Shown: piece after piece, positions 37,030 through 45,046 of the stretch
How positions within the stretch are numbered: position 1 is the stretch's first letter
Layout: each line of letters begins with the position of its first letter
Origin: Polaribacter porphyrae
GTDB taxonomy: Bacteria > Bacteroidota > Bacteroidia > Flavobacteriales > Flavobacteriaceae
Reading direction: 5' to 3'
DNA: 64,000 nt
Assembly: GCF_002954685.1 (NCBI RefSeq)
Contig: NZ_MSCN01000001.1
Span: 1,181,980 to 1,245,979 of the forward strand
Made by a program: the position numbers and the translations under genes
The notes under the pieces: model-generated
Databases searched by the model: none
Seen by the model: the letters and a program-made list of their open reading frames with translations, nothing else
Told to the model about the DNA's origin: nothing

Positions 37030-37400
37030 TGTTTTTTATTTTTAATTTGTTTTTCAATTAAATGCTGTATTTCTTCTAATTCTTTTTGACTTAAATCCGT
37101 CTCTTCTGCAAAAAAAGAAGCAAACTGACTTCCTGAATCGTTAAAAAAATCTGAAACAATTGTTTTTATTTGTGATGAAAAATACTTTCTCTTATCAAGT
37201 AAAGGATAATATTCTTTATCTCTTCCTAATTTATTAAATCCAATGTATTTTTTTTCACACATTCTATTTAATAAGGTAGAGATTGTTGTGTAAGCTGGCT
37301 TCGGTTCTGGAAATTGAAAAACGATGTCTTTAAGAAATGATTTCTCTAAATCCCATACATATTTCATCACTTGAAGTTCAGATTTATTTAATTGTTTCAT
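37026..37400 (-). CDS. BlaI/MecI-family transcriptional repressor
   Basis: 124 residues. A winged-helix DNA-binding domain (LNKSELQVMKYVWDLEKSFL, PAYTTISTLLNRMCEKKYIG) and a C-terminal helical dimerisation part that BlaR1-type proteases cleave, as in BlaI/MecI. It heads the blaI-blaR1-hydrolase operon and is preceded at 37412-37445 by a palindrome of BlaI-operator form, pointing to autorepression. Confidence 0.93.
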   Translation of the reverse strand: MKQLNKSELQVMKYVWDLEKSFLKDIVFQFPEPKPAYTTISTLLNRMCEKKYIGFNKLGRDKEYYPLLDKRKYFSSQIKTIVSDFFNDSGSQFASFFAEETDLSQKELEEIQHLIEKQIKNKKQ

Positions 37401-37411
37401 AATTACATTTG

Positions 37412-37445
37412 TAGTTTTATTACTACAAATGCAGTAATAAAACTA
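37412..37445 (-). promoter_or_regulatory. BlaI-type operator dyad
   Basis: A perfect 13-bp inverted repeat TAGTTTTATTACT / AGTAATAAAACTA is separated by ACAAATGC. The centre reads TACTACA-AA-TGCAGTA, close to the TACA-NN-TGTA core of BlaI/MecI operators. It ends 12 bp before the blaI start codon. A second overlapping dyad (ATTTGTAG/CTACAAAT, 37407-37430) extends it toward the gene. Confidence 0.8.
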
Positions 37446-37680
37446 ATACAAAAAAATTCTATCTCCATATATAATTCAAATAACTCTATAATACCTTTAT
37501 TATATGGGTTGATAAACGCATAAAAAAGTTGAACTTTTTACTTGTTTAAAAGTTTTTGAAAATACAAGATTATGGATTTAAGATAAAATTAAAACAAATT
37601 TTTATAATCTAAGCCTAAAAGATTTATTGACCTTTAGGATTCAGTAAATAGTAAAATTAATTTATAAATAAATTCAAAAT

Positions 37681-38427
37681 TTATAAAACTTTTCTAATGG
37701 TAGATTCTCCTATAATAAGTCCCTTTTTTAATTTTGCATCTCCTTTATACAGCACTGTTGCCTCACCATAAGAAGTTACTTTAATTATTTCTGAAACATT
37801 AAATTTAAACGTTCCATCTCCATAAGCCGTAATTTTTGTTTCATTAGAAACTACGTCAGAAGCCATTATTTTACTAGCTCCGTAAGCCGTAATTTTTTGT
37901 TTCTCTATATTTCCTTTCTTAATATTCAAAAAACTTTCTCCATAAATGGAAACATTTAATTTATCTACTGTTATATCATTAATTATAACTTCAGATTGTC
38001 CATAAATTCTCAATGTACATTTATTTTGATTTAAAGGAGTTTGAAAGGTAATTTTTTCTTCTCCTCGCAAAGAAAAAATAGCTACATCTGTGTATGTGAT
38101 TATTAACCTTACTACTCTATTTTTATATAAAGGTACTTTCATTTTTGAATTGTTAATAATTATCTTTTTATTTTTTGTATAGGTTTTTGCCCCTTCTAGA
38201 TATACATGTAGTGTTCCTTTTTTTAACTCATATTTAAATTTTTCTTTTGGTACAGTAATATCAGTAATTTCTATACTTGGTTTTGTGCCTTTTACAAAAA
38301 CGGCTTCTATATGTGGACTTACTATAATTTTATCAAACTTTTTATTTAGCTTAATGATTTCTTGTGCGTTTAAATTAACACATACACATATTATCATTGC
38401 AAAAAAAGTAATAGTTTTAAATTTCAT
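37681..38427 (-). CDS. Secreted GIN-domain (DUF2807-like) putative adhesin
   Basis: 248 residues from ATG 38427 (MKFKTITFFAMIICVCVNLN AQ signal peptide). The frame is open to 38505, but the 26 extra residues precede the signal peptide and are not expected. The body is a right-handed parallel beta-type fold of short repeats with recurring YG (IYGQSEVIINDITV, IYGESFLNI, AYGASKIMASDV, AYGDGTFKF, SYGEATVLYKG), as in the head-GIN family. Function unknown; envelope location likely. It stands alone, with about 280 bp of AT-rich non-coding DNA on its 3' side (37401-37680) holding only the BlaI operator and a weak hairpin. Confidence 0.8.
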   Translation of the reverse strand: MKFKTITFFAMIICVCVNLNAQEIIKLNKKFDKIIVSPHIEAVFVKGTKPSIEITDITVPKEKFKYELKKGTLHVYLEGAKTYTKNKKIIINNSKMKVPLYKNRVVRLIITYTDVAIFSLRGEEKITFQTPLNQNKCTLRIYGQSEVIINDITVDKLNVSIYGESFLNIKKGNIEKQKITAYGASKIMASDVVSNETKITAYGDGTFKFNVSEIIKVTSYGEATVLYKGDAKLKKGLIIGESTIRKVL

Positions 38428-38747
38428 CTTTAATATTTTAAAATTAGTTGGTTCCTTTTTAAAAGACATTTTTTTTATGATTGTTTTACCTAAATTATTT
38501 ACCATGATTTAAAATTATAAGTAAATATTGATTTTTAGTACTAAAAAATATAATTCTTAAATCATTATTTTAAGTGATTTTAAATTTTAATTAGAATACT
38601 TTTAAAAAAGCCCTTAAAATTAAGTTATCTAAAATTAATATATTAAAATATTCAATCAAACTTATACGATGAGTAATTGGTCTACTATTATTGATATTTA
38701 TCATTTTTTAAATTATAATTGTTAATATTTTTTTTTAAGACTAAATT

Positions 38748-38915
38748 ATGGAGTTTAAATATTTAGAGAAAAACACCAATCATCCTTTAATTGATCATTT
38801 TTATCAATTAAAAATTAGTCAGTAAAATTTACCTTTTGAAACATTAATTTTCCCTGTTGGGCAGACTAATATAACTTATGTTTTTTCTAAAGAGTTTCAG
38901 ATTACTTTAATTTAA
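38748..38915 (+). pseudogene. Decayed N-terminal fragment of an AraC-family regulator
   Basis: Read from ATG 38748 the frame gives MEFKYLEKNTNHPLIDHFYQ, LKIS and Q, then a stop, then NLPFETLIFPVGQTNITYVF and further to a second stop at 38915. This aligns along its length with the first ~55 residues of the intact AraC gene at 39024 (MEFKYYTEKDKNKLIN ... DLPLKTTILPIGYPTIAYLF). It lacks the rest of the gene. It is therefore the remnant of a tandem duplicate. The surrounding 38428-39023 has no other gene. Confidence 0.8.
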
Positions 38916-39023
38916 AGTATTTTATTTATATTGTATTCAAATTCGTTTTCCCCAAAACATATATTTAACTTATAAATTTTAATTTATAAGTATTAATCAG
39001 ATTAAAAATTTGCTTAATAATAT

Positions 39024-39830
39024 ATGGAATTTAAATATTATACTGAAAAAGATAAAAATAAGTTAATCAATAAATTATTTAAATTATCTTTTTCTGAAGA
39101 CGACTTGCCTTTAAAAACTACGATACTCCCAATTGGCTATCCAACAATAGCATACTTATTTGGTGATGAACAAATATCTGTATACAATAATGTTACTAGA
39201 AAATTAAAAAAATTAATTTTTACAGGTCAACATTATGGTGCTTATGATTATTTTGTAAATGACGATGGATTAACTTATGGAATTGAGTTACATCCAACAG
39301 CTTTCTACAAAATACTTAATACTGATGTATCTATACTTACCAATCAGCATTTCAGAGGAGATTTATTAGATGAAAAATTTTCAAAAAATATTGAAGATAT
39401 TTTTTTAGAATGCAAAAATGATGAAACATACTATATCAAAACAATAATCCATTTTTTCAACAATTTAGACTTAACCATTGATGATGATGTTGTGCAAATT
39501 GACAATGCTATTGATTTAATTTTTAAAAAGGAAGGTATGCTACAAATAAATGATTTATTAAGAGAATTACCTTACAGCCAAAAAACGTTAGAAACAAAAT
39601 TTAAAAAAATAGTTGGGTTAACACCTGGAAGATATATGAAATTAATTCGTTTTTCTGCGTTGATGAGAAAATATGAAGGAAATGAAATTAATCTTAATCA
39701 TCTAATTTATAAATATGCCTATTATGATCAATCTCATTTTATTAAAGACTTTAAAATATTTTTTGGAAAATCTCCTAAATCTTATTTTAAAAAAGACTTT
39801 CCAATAATAGAAAAGTATTTAAAAGATTAA
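39024..39830 (+). CDS. AraC-family transcriptional regulator
   Basis: 268 residues. The N-terminal ~140 residues are the beta-rich sensor domain common in Bacteroidota AraC proteins (ILPIGYPTIAYLFGDEQISV). The C-terminal ~95 residues have two helix-turn-helix motifs: INDLLRELPYSQKTLETKFK, then GLTPGRYMKLIRFSALMR, and YYDQSHFIKDFKIFFGKSPK. Targets are unknown; neighbours are its own decayed duplicate upstream and a pentapeptide-repeat gene downstream. GTTTTCCCCAAAAC lies 66 bp before the start (38945-38958). Confidence 0.9.
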   Translation: MEFKYYTEKDKNKLINKLFKLSFSEDDLPLKTTILPIGYPTIAYLFGDEQISVYNNVTRKLKKLIFTGQHYGAYDYFVNDDGLTYGIELHPTAFYKILNTDVSILTNQHFRGDLLDEKFSKNIEDIFLECKNDETYYIKTIIHFFNNLDLTIDDDVVQIDNAIDLIFKKEGMLQINDLLRELPYSQKTLETKFKKIVGLTPGRYMKLIRFSALMRKYEGNEINLNHLIYKYAYYDQSHFIKDFKIFFGKSPKSYFKKDFPIIEKYLKD

Positions 39831-39931
39831 ATCTAGATTTACGATTTTTTACAATGTTAAATAAATTCAACTATATATATTTACTAAATTAATTTATATA
39901 GTTTTGGGGGAAGCTAATAATTAATGTTACA

Positions 39932-39964
39932 AGAGAGTTAGTAATAAAAACTAATTCTCTTTTT
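39932..39964 (+). terminator. Terminator after the AraC gene
   Basis: AGAGAGTTAGT - AATAAAA - ACTAATTCTCTTTTTA: stem with one mismatch plus a T run, about 100 bp after the AraC stop. Confidence 0.7.
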
Positions 39965-40037
39965 AATTTTGAGAAAAAGTGTCACACTAAAGATTTTATG
40001 TTGTCTTTAAATTGAATACTATTTTAAAATTAAAACA

Positions 40038-40823
40038 ATGAAACATAAAATTACTTTTTTAGTCAGCCTTTTTTTAACAACTTCAGTTATATTTTCTCAA
40101 AAAACGATAGAAGCTTCAGATATTTTAAAAGACATTAAATCTGGTAAATCTATCTCCTATAAAAATGCTAAAATAGTTGGTATTTTAGATTTAACTTATA
40201 TGGATGAAGCTATGGAGAAACTTCCAAGAAAAAAGAGAAACAGTTGGTGGGGTTACAATAACTCTAATGAAATAAAAAAGTTAATAGATGTAAAAATATC
40301 TTTTGAAAACTGTACTTTTAAAGATGATGTATTAGCATATATCCCTGATGAAGATTCTGGTTATACATTTACTGCTAGTTTTGAAGATGATGTAATTTTT
40401 AAAAACTGTAATTTTGAAAGAAAGGCGATGTTTAAATACTCTCGTTTTGAAAGAAATGCAGATTTTTCAGGAACAACTTTTGATGATGATAGCACATTCA
40501 AATATGCGAAATTTGATAGAGATATTAGTTTTACCAACACCAAATTTGCAGAAACCTCAACCTTTAAATATGCTGAATTTAACAGAAAAGTAAGTTTTGC
40601 TAACTCTATTTTTGAAGATTCTGCTATTTTTAAATATACAAAATTTTATGATGGAGTATCTTTTAACAGTACTGACTTTCAAGAAGATTTAAATATAAAA
40701 TATATGAAAGTTAGTGGTGATTTCGATATTTCTGGTATGAAAATTGGCTACGATATAGATGCCAAATACACTAAAATTAATGGTAAAAGTTTCAATAAAT
40801 ACTTATTGAAAAGTAGAAATTAA
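40038..40823 (+). CDS. Secreted pentapeptide-repeat protein
   Basis: 261 residues. Signal peptide (ITFLVSLFLTTSVIFS, then QKTIEA). Residues ~95-245 form pentapeptide repeats of A(D/N)LxF type: ENCTFKDDV, KNCNFERKAMFKYSRFERNA, DFSGTTFDDDSTFKYAKFDR, SFTNTKFAETSTFKYAEF. These fold as a square beta-helix. About 20 coils are visible, with the FKYxxF coil recurring four times at 20-residue spacing. Cytoplasmic members mimic DNA, but this one is exported, so a structural or surface role is more likely. Function unknown. Ends with a strong terminator. Confidence 0.85.
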   Translation: MKHKITFLVSLFLTTSVIFSQKTIEASDILKDIKSGKSISYKNAKIVGILDLTYMDEAMEKLPRKKRNSWWGYNNSNEIKKLIDVKISFENCTFKDDVLAYIPDEDSGYTFTASFEDDVIFKNCNFERKAMFKYSRFERNADFSGTTFDDDSTFKYAKFDRDISFTNTKFAETSTFKYAEFNRKVSFANSIFEDSAIFKYTKFYDGVSFNSTDFQEDLNIKYMKVSGDFDISGMKIGYDIDAKYTKINGKSFNKYLLKSRN

Positions 40824-40847
40824 TAAAGAATACATTTTTTAAATAAG

Positions 40848-40875
40848 AGACTGCTTGTATGAGCAGTCTTTTTTT
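40848..40875 (+). terminator. Rho-independent terminator after the pentapeptide gene
   Basis: AGACTGCT - TGTATG - AGCAGTCT followed by TTTTTT: textbook form, 25 bp past the stop at 40823. Confidence 0.9.
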
Positions 40876-40917
40876 ATTAAAACTATTTAGTAAATTGTGG
40901 AAAAATCAATAACACTT

Positions 40918-42681
40918 ATGTCAAATAAAATTACTCGCATTTTTGACTTTGCAAATTATCAGCTGAAAAATTTACCACAAGAAAAATGTTTCAATTACAA
41001 AGAAAATGGAGTTTGGAAAAATATTTCTACCCATCAATTTATTTACGATGCTAATAAAGTAAGTACCTCATTACTTGCTTTGGGCATAAAACCCAATGAT
41101 AAAATAGCTGTTATATCTTCTAACAATAATCCTAATTGGCATATTTTAGATATAGGTATTTTACAAATAGGAGTACAAAATGTACCTCTATATGCAACAC
41201 TTTCAGAAAAAGATTATGAATATATTTTAAATCATTCTGATGCTAAATATTGTTTTGTTTCAGACAATGATTTATACCAAAAAGTAAGCTCAATAAAAGA
41301 TAAAACAAAATTAAAAGGTATATTTTCTTTAGCTAATATAGATACTGATTATGGGTGGGATACCTTTTTAAAAATAGGAAAAAAAAAGAATTATGATACA
41401 AAAATAAAATCAATAAAAGAAAATATTAAGCCCGAAGATTTAGCTACAATCATATACACTTCAGGTACAACAGGTACTCCCAAAGGTGTAATGTTATCTC
41501 ATAAAAATATTGTGTTTACGGTTTTTAAAACAGCTAAAAGACTAGATTTAAAAGGTTCTAATCATAAAATAATTAGCTACTTACCAATTTGTCATATTTT
41601 TGAAAGAACTGCGTCATATTATAATTTATATATGGGTTTTGAAGTTTATTTTGCTGAAAGTATTGAAGCAATTGGAGATACAATAAGAGAAGTAAAACCA
41701 AATTATTTAGCAGTTGTACCCAGATTATTAGAAAAGATATTTGATAAAATTGTTGATAAGGGAAGCCAACTTACTGGAATTAAAAAAAGTTTGTTCTTCT
41801 GGGCATTGAAACTTGGTGAAAAGTATGAAGCGTATGAAAAAAATGGAATATTTTATCATTTTAAATTAAATATAGCTAGAAAATTAATCTTTTCTAAATG
41901 GCAAGAAGCTTTAGGTGGTAATTTAAAGTTTATGGTTTCTGGTAGTGCACCTCTACAAGAAAGACTAATAAGAGTTTTTACAGCAGCAGGTATTAACATT
42001 TTTGAAGGCTATGGAATGACAGAATCTTCACCTGGTGGAACATTAAATGATTTAAGAAATAACGGTTTAAAAATTGGTTCTGTTGGTAAAGCTTTAGAAG
42101 ATATAGAAGTAAAAATAGCTGATGATGGTGAGATTTTAATGAAAGGTGACAATGTAATGCTAGGGTATTATAAAAATGATGAAATGACAGAAAAAACCAT
42201 TATTAATGGCTATTTACATACAGGTGATATTGGCGAAATTGATAATGAAGGTTTTTTAACAATTACAGATAGAAAAAAAGAAATGTTTAAAACATCTGGA
42301 GGCAAATACATTGCACCAGCAGCTCTAGAAAATGAATTAAAACAATCTCGATTTATAGAACAAGTTATGGTAATTGGAGAAGGCGAAAAAATGCCAGCTG
42401 CTATCATTCAACCGAATTTTGAATTCTTAAAAGATTGGGCAAAAATAAAAAAGTATAAAATTTCAGATTTTTCAACTAATAAAAAAGTTGTAAATCGAAT
42501 TAAAGAAGAAATCGATTTTTACAATCAAAACTTTGGAAAATGGGAACAAATTAAAAAATTTGAAATTACGCCAGATGAATGGACCATTGAAGCAGGACAT
42601 TTAACCCCAACAATGAAAATGAAAAGGAAAATTATTAAAGAAAAATATAAAATTCTTTATCAAAAAATATATAATTCTTAA
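40918..42681 (+). CDS. Long-chain fatty acid-CoA ligase (AMP-forming), copy 1
   Basis: 587 residues from ATG 40918; a GTG at 40897 extends the frame by seven residues, but MSNKITRIFDFANYQLK aligns with the start of the paralogue next door. AMP-binding family: IIYTSGTTGTPKGVMLSHKN (P-loop), FEGYGMTESSPGG, HTGDIGEIDNEGFLTITDRK and MFKTSGGKYIAP (catalytic Lys region). It activates fatty acids to acyl-CoA for degradation or lipid synthesis. No membrane helix; cytoplasmic, probably membrane-associated. It is 75 bp upstream of its paralogue. Confidence 0.92.
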   Translation: MSNKITRIFDFANYQLKNLPQEKCFNYKENGVWKNISTHQFIYDANKVSTSLLALGIKPNDKIAVISSNNNPNWHILDIGILQIGVQNVPLYATLSEKDYEYILNHSDAKYCFVSDNDLYQKVSSIKDKTKLKGIFSLANIDTDYGWDTFLKIGKKKNYDTKIKSIKENIKPEDLATIIYTSGTTGTPKGVMLSHKNIVFTVFKTAKRLDLKGSNHKIISYLPICHIFERTASYYNLYMGFEVYFAESIEAIGDTIREVKPNYLAVVPRLLEKIFDKIVDKGSQLTGIKKSLFFWALKLGEKYEAYEKNGIFYHFKLNIARKLIFSKWQEALGGNLKFMVSGSAPLQERLIRVFTAAGINIFEGYGMTESSPGGTLNDLRNNGLKIGSVGKALEDIEVKIADDGEILMKGDNVMLGYYKNDEMTEKTIINGYLHTGDIGEIDNEGFLTITDRKKEMFKTSGGKYIAPAALENELKQSRFIEQVMVIGEGEKMPAAIIQPNFEFLKDWAKIKKYKISDFSTNKKVVNRIKEEIDFYNQNFGKWEQIKKFEITPDEWTIEAGHLTPTMKMKRKIIKEKYKILYQKIYNS

Positions 42682-42756
42682 AATAAAAAGCATATTAATA
42701 ACTATTTGTGAAATAAGGGGAATTTTAGTAATTTGCAATACATCAAAAAAGAATAT

Positions 42757-44529
42757 ATGCCAACAGAAATTAAGAGGTTATTTGACTTTCCTTACTACCA
42801 ATTAGAAACATACAATCTTAAAAACGCGTTTTCAACAAAGTATAATGGAAAATGGGAATCTATATCAACTCAAGAATATATAGATAAAGCCAATCAATTG
42901 AGTAGAGGTTTACTAAAATTAGGATTAAAACCTAATGACAAAGTTGCCATAATTTCAACAACTAATAGAACAGAATGGAATGTTTGTGATATTGGTGTTT
43001 TACAAACTGGTGCTCAAACAGTGCCCATTTACCCAACTATTTCTAAAGAAGATTACCAATATGTGTTAAATCATTCAGAAGCTATTTATTGTATCGTTTC
43101 TGATATTTCTATCCTTGAGAAATTGAATCAAATTAAAAGTGAAACGAAATTAAAACAAGTTTTTACTTTTGATGAGATTAAAGGTGAAAAGAATTGGAAA
43201 GAACTCTTAAAACTTGGTGAAGACAAAGAAAACCAAAAAGAGGTTGAAGATAGAAAAGATGCTGTACAACCTAATGATTTAGCGACATTAATTTATACTT
43301 CTGGTACAACAGGAAGACCAAAAGGCGTTATGCTATCTCATAATAATGTAGTTAGCAATGTTTTATCATCTAAAAAAAGAGTTCCGTTAGAATATGGAAA
43401 TTCTAAAGCATTAAGTTTTTTACCAATCTGCCATATTTTTGAAAGAATGATTTTATATCTATATCAATATTGTGGTGTTTCAGTTTACTTTGCAGAATCA
43501 ATAGAAAAATTAACAGAGAACGCACAAGAAGTGAAACCTGATGTAATGACAGCTGTGCCACGTTTATATGAAAAAATCTATGATAAAATTATTTTAAAAG
43601 GTGAAGATTTAACAGGTGTAAAAAAGAAATTATTCTTTTGGGCTGTTAATCTTGGTTTAAGATATACTCCTTATGGAGCTAATGGTTGGTGGTATGAAAA
43701 ACAATTAGGTTTAGCTCGTAAGTTAATTTTCTCTAAATGGCAAGCTGCTTTAGGTGGTGAGTTAAAATTAATGGTTTCTGGAAGCGCTGCATTACAACCA
43801 AGATTAACCAGAATTTTTGCAGCTGCTGGCATGCCAATTATGGAAGGTTATGGCCTTACAGAAACCTCTCCTGTTACCTCTGTAAACGATCAAATGAATG
43901 GTAACTTTAGAGTGGGTACAGTTGGTAAAGTAATAGAAGATGTTGAAGTAAAAATTGCAGAGAATGGAGAAATTCTAGTAAAAGGACCAAATGTAATGCA
44001 AGGCTATTATAAAGATCCTAAAAAAACAGCAGAAGTTATAAAAGATGGATGGTTTTGTACTGGAGATAAAGGAGAATTTGATAAAGATGGTTTCTTAAAA
44101 ATTACAGGACGAACAAAAGAAATGTTTAAAACTTCTGGAGGAAAATATGTTGTACCTCCTTTATTAGAAGGTCAACTTAAACAATCGCTATTTATAGAAC
44201 AAGTAATGGTTGTGGGTGAGGGTAAAAAAATGCCTGCTGCTATTATTCAGCCAAATTTTGAGTATTTAAAAGATTGGGCAGAAGAAAACAACATTCCTTA
44301 CAACTCTAATGAAGAAGTAATTGCAAATCAAAAAGTTATTGATGCCATTCAAGAAGAAGTTAATGAGTGTAATTGTCACTTTGGAAAATGGGAGCAGATT
44401 AAAGTTTTTAGATTAACTGCTGATGAATGGTCTATAGATGGAGGGCATTTAACACCAACTATGAAAATGAAACGTGCCATCATTAAAAAGATTTATCAAG
44501 ATTTATATGATGATATCTATAAAAACTAA
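42757..44529 (+). CDS. Long-chain fatty acid-CoA ligase (AMP-forming), copy 2
   Basis: 590 residues from ATG 42757 (MPTEIKRLFDFPYYQLE); a TTG at 42733 is in frame but unlikely. Motifs: LIYTSGTTGRPKGVMLSHNN, MEGYGLTETSPVTSV, CTGDKGEFDKDGFLKITGRT, MFKTSGGKYVVPP. It is similar along its whole length to copy 1, clearly by tandem duplication, with a substituted acyl-pocket region that may shift chain-length preference. AAATAAGGGGAAT (42711-42723) and a near -7 element (TAATTTGC) lie in the gap, so it may have its own promoter. Confidence 0.93.
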   Translation: MPTEIKRLFDFPYYQLETYNLKNAFSTKYNGKWESISTQEYIDKANQLSRGLLKLGLKPNDKVAIISTTNRTEWNVCDIGVLQTGAQTVPIYPTISKEDYQYVLNHSEAIYCIVSDISILEKLNQIKSETKLKQVFTFDEIKGEKNWKELLKLGEDKENQKEVEDRKDAVQPNDLATLIYTSGTTGRPKGVMLSHNNVVSNVLSSKKRVPLEYGNSKALSFLPICHIFERMILYLYQYCGVSVYFAESIEKLTENAQEVKPDVMTAVPRLYEKIYDKIILKGEDLTGVKKKLFFWAVNLGLRYTPYGANGWWYEKQLGLARKLIFSKWQAALGGELKLMVSGSAALQPRLTRIFAAAGMPIMEGYGLTETSPVTSVNDQMNGNFRVGTVGKVIEDVEVKIAENGEILVKGPNVMQGYYKDPKKTAEVIKDGWFCTGDKGEFDKDGFLKITGRTKEMFKTSGGKYVVPPLLEGQLKQSLFIEQVMVVGEGKKMPAAIIQPNFEYLKDWAEENNIPYNSNEEVIANQKVIDAIQEEVNECNCHFGKWEQIKVFRLTADEWSIDGGHLTPTMKMKRAIIKKIYQDLYDDIYKN

Positions 44530-44571
44530 TACTCAAAAAAGAAATTTATAAATTACTATTCCCCAAAATTA

Positions 44572-44991
44572 ATGATACAGCAAATTGTTTATTATTCTAT
44601 TTCTGACACAATAATTACAGAAAGCAAACTAAATGAAATTTTAGAACCATCAAGAATAAATAATTCTAAAAAAAATATTACTGGATGTTTACTTTATCAT
44701 AATAAAGTTTTTCTACAGCTTTTAGAAGGAAAACGAGATATTATACATCAATTATATAAAAAAATACAAAAAGACAAAAGGCATTCTAATGTTACTTTAA
44801 TAATTGAAGAAGATATTAAAAAAAGGATGTTTCCTGGATGGAGTATGGCTTTCCATGAATTTGATAGTAACAAAGCTAAAGTTGATAAATTTGTAGAAAG
44901 TATAGATTTCTTTTCTAAAAGTATTCCAAAAAAAACAGAAGCGATAGATTTATTTTGGCGAATGGCAAAACAAATTGTAGTAAAACAATAA
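44572..44991 (+). CDS. BLUF-domain blue-light photoreceptor
   Basis: 139 residues, a stand-alone BLUF domain plus ~40 C-terminal helical residues. All flavin-site residues are present at the spacing known from AppA (Tyr21, Asn45, Gln63, Trp104, Met106): Tyr7 (IVYYSIS), Asn31 (RINNSKKNITG), Gln49 (FLQLLEG), Trp90 and Met92 (FPGWSMAF). It should bind FAD and show blue-light-driven hydrogen-bond switching. There is no output domain, so it must act through a partner. The membrane PAS gene starts 55 bp downstream on the same strand and is a candidate. Confidence 0.93.
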   Translation: MIQQIVYYSISDTIITESKLNEILEPSRINNSKKNITGCLLYHNKVFLQLLEGKRDIIHQLYKKIQKDKRHSNVTLIIEEDIKKRMFPGWSMAFHEFDSNKAKVDKFVESIDFFSKSIPKKTEAIDLFWRMAKQIVVKQ

Positions 44992-45046
44992 TTTTTAAGA
45001 ATTATTAATGTAAGATTAAAATAAAAAATAATTAAAATATTTCATC

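Noticed and set aside
42733..42756. TTG start for the second acyl-CoA ligase
   Set aside because: The ATG at 42757 aligns with the start of the tandem paralogue.
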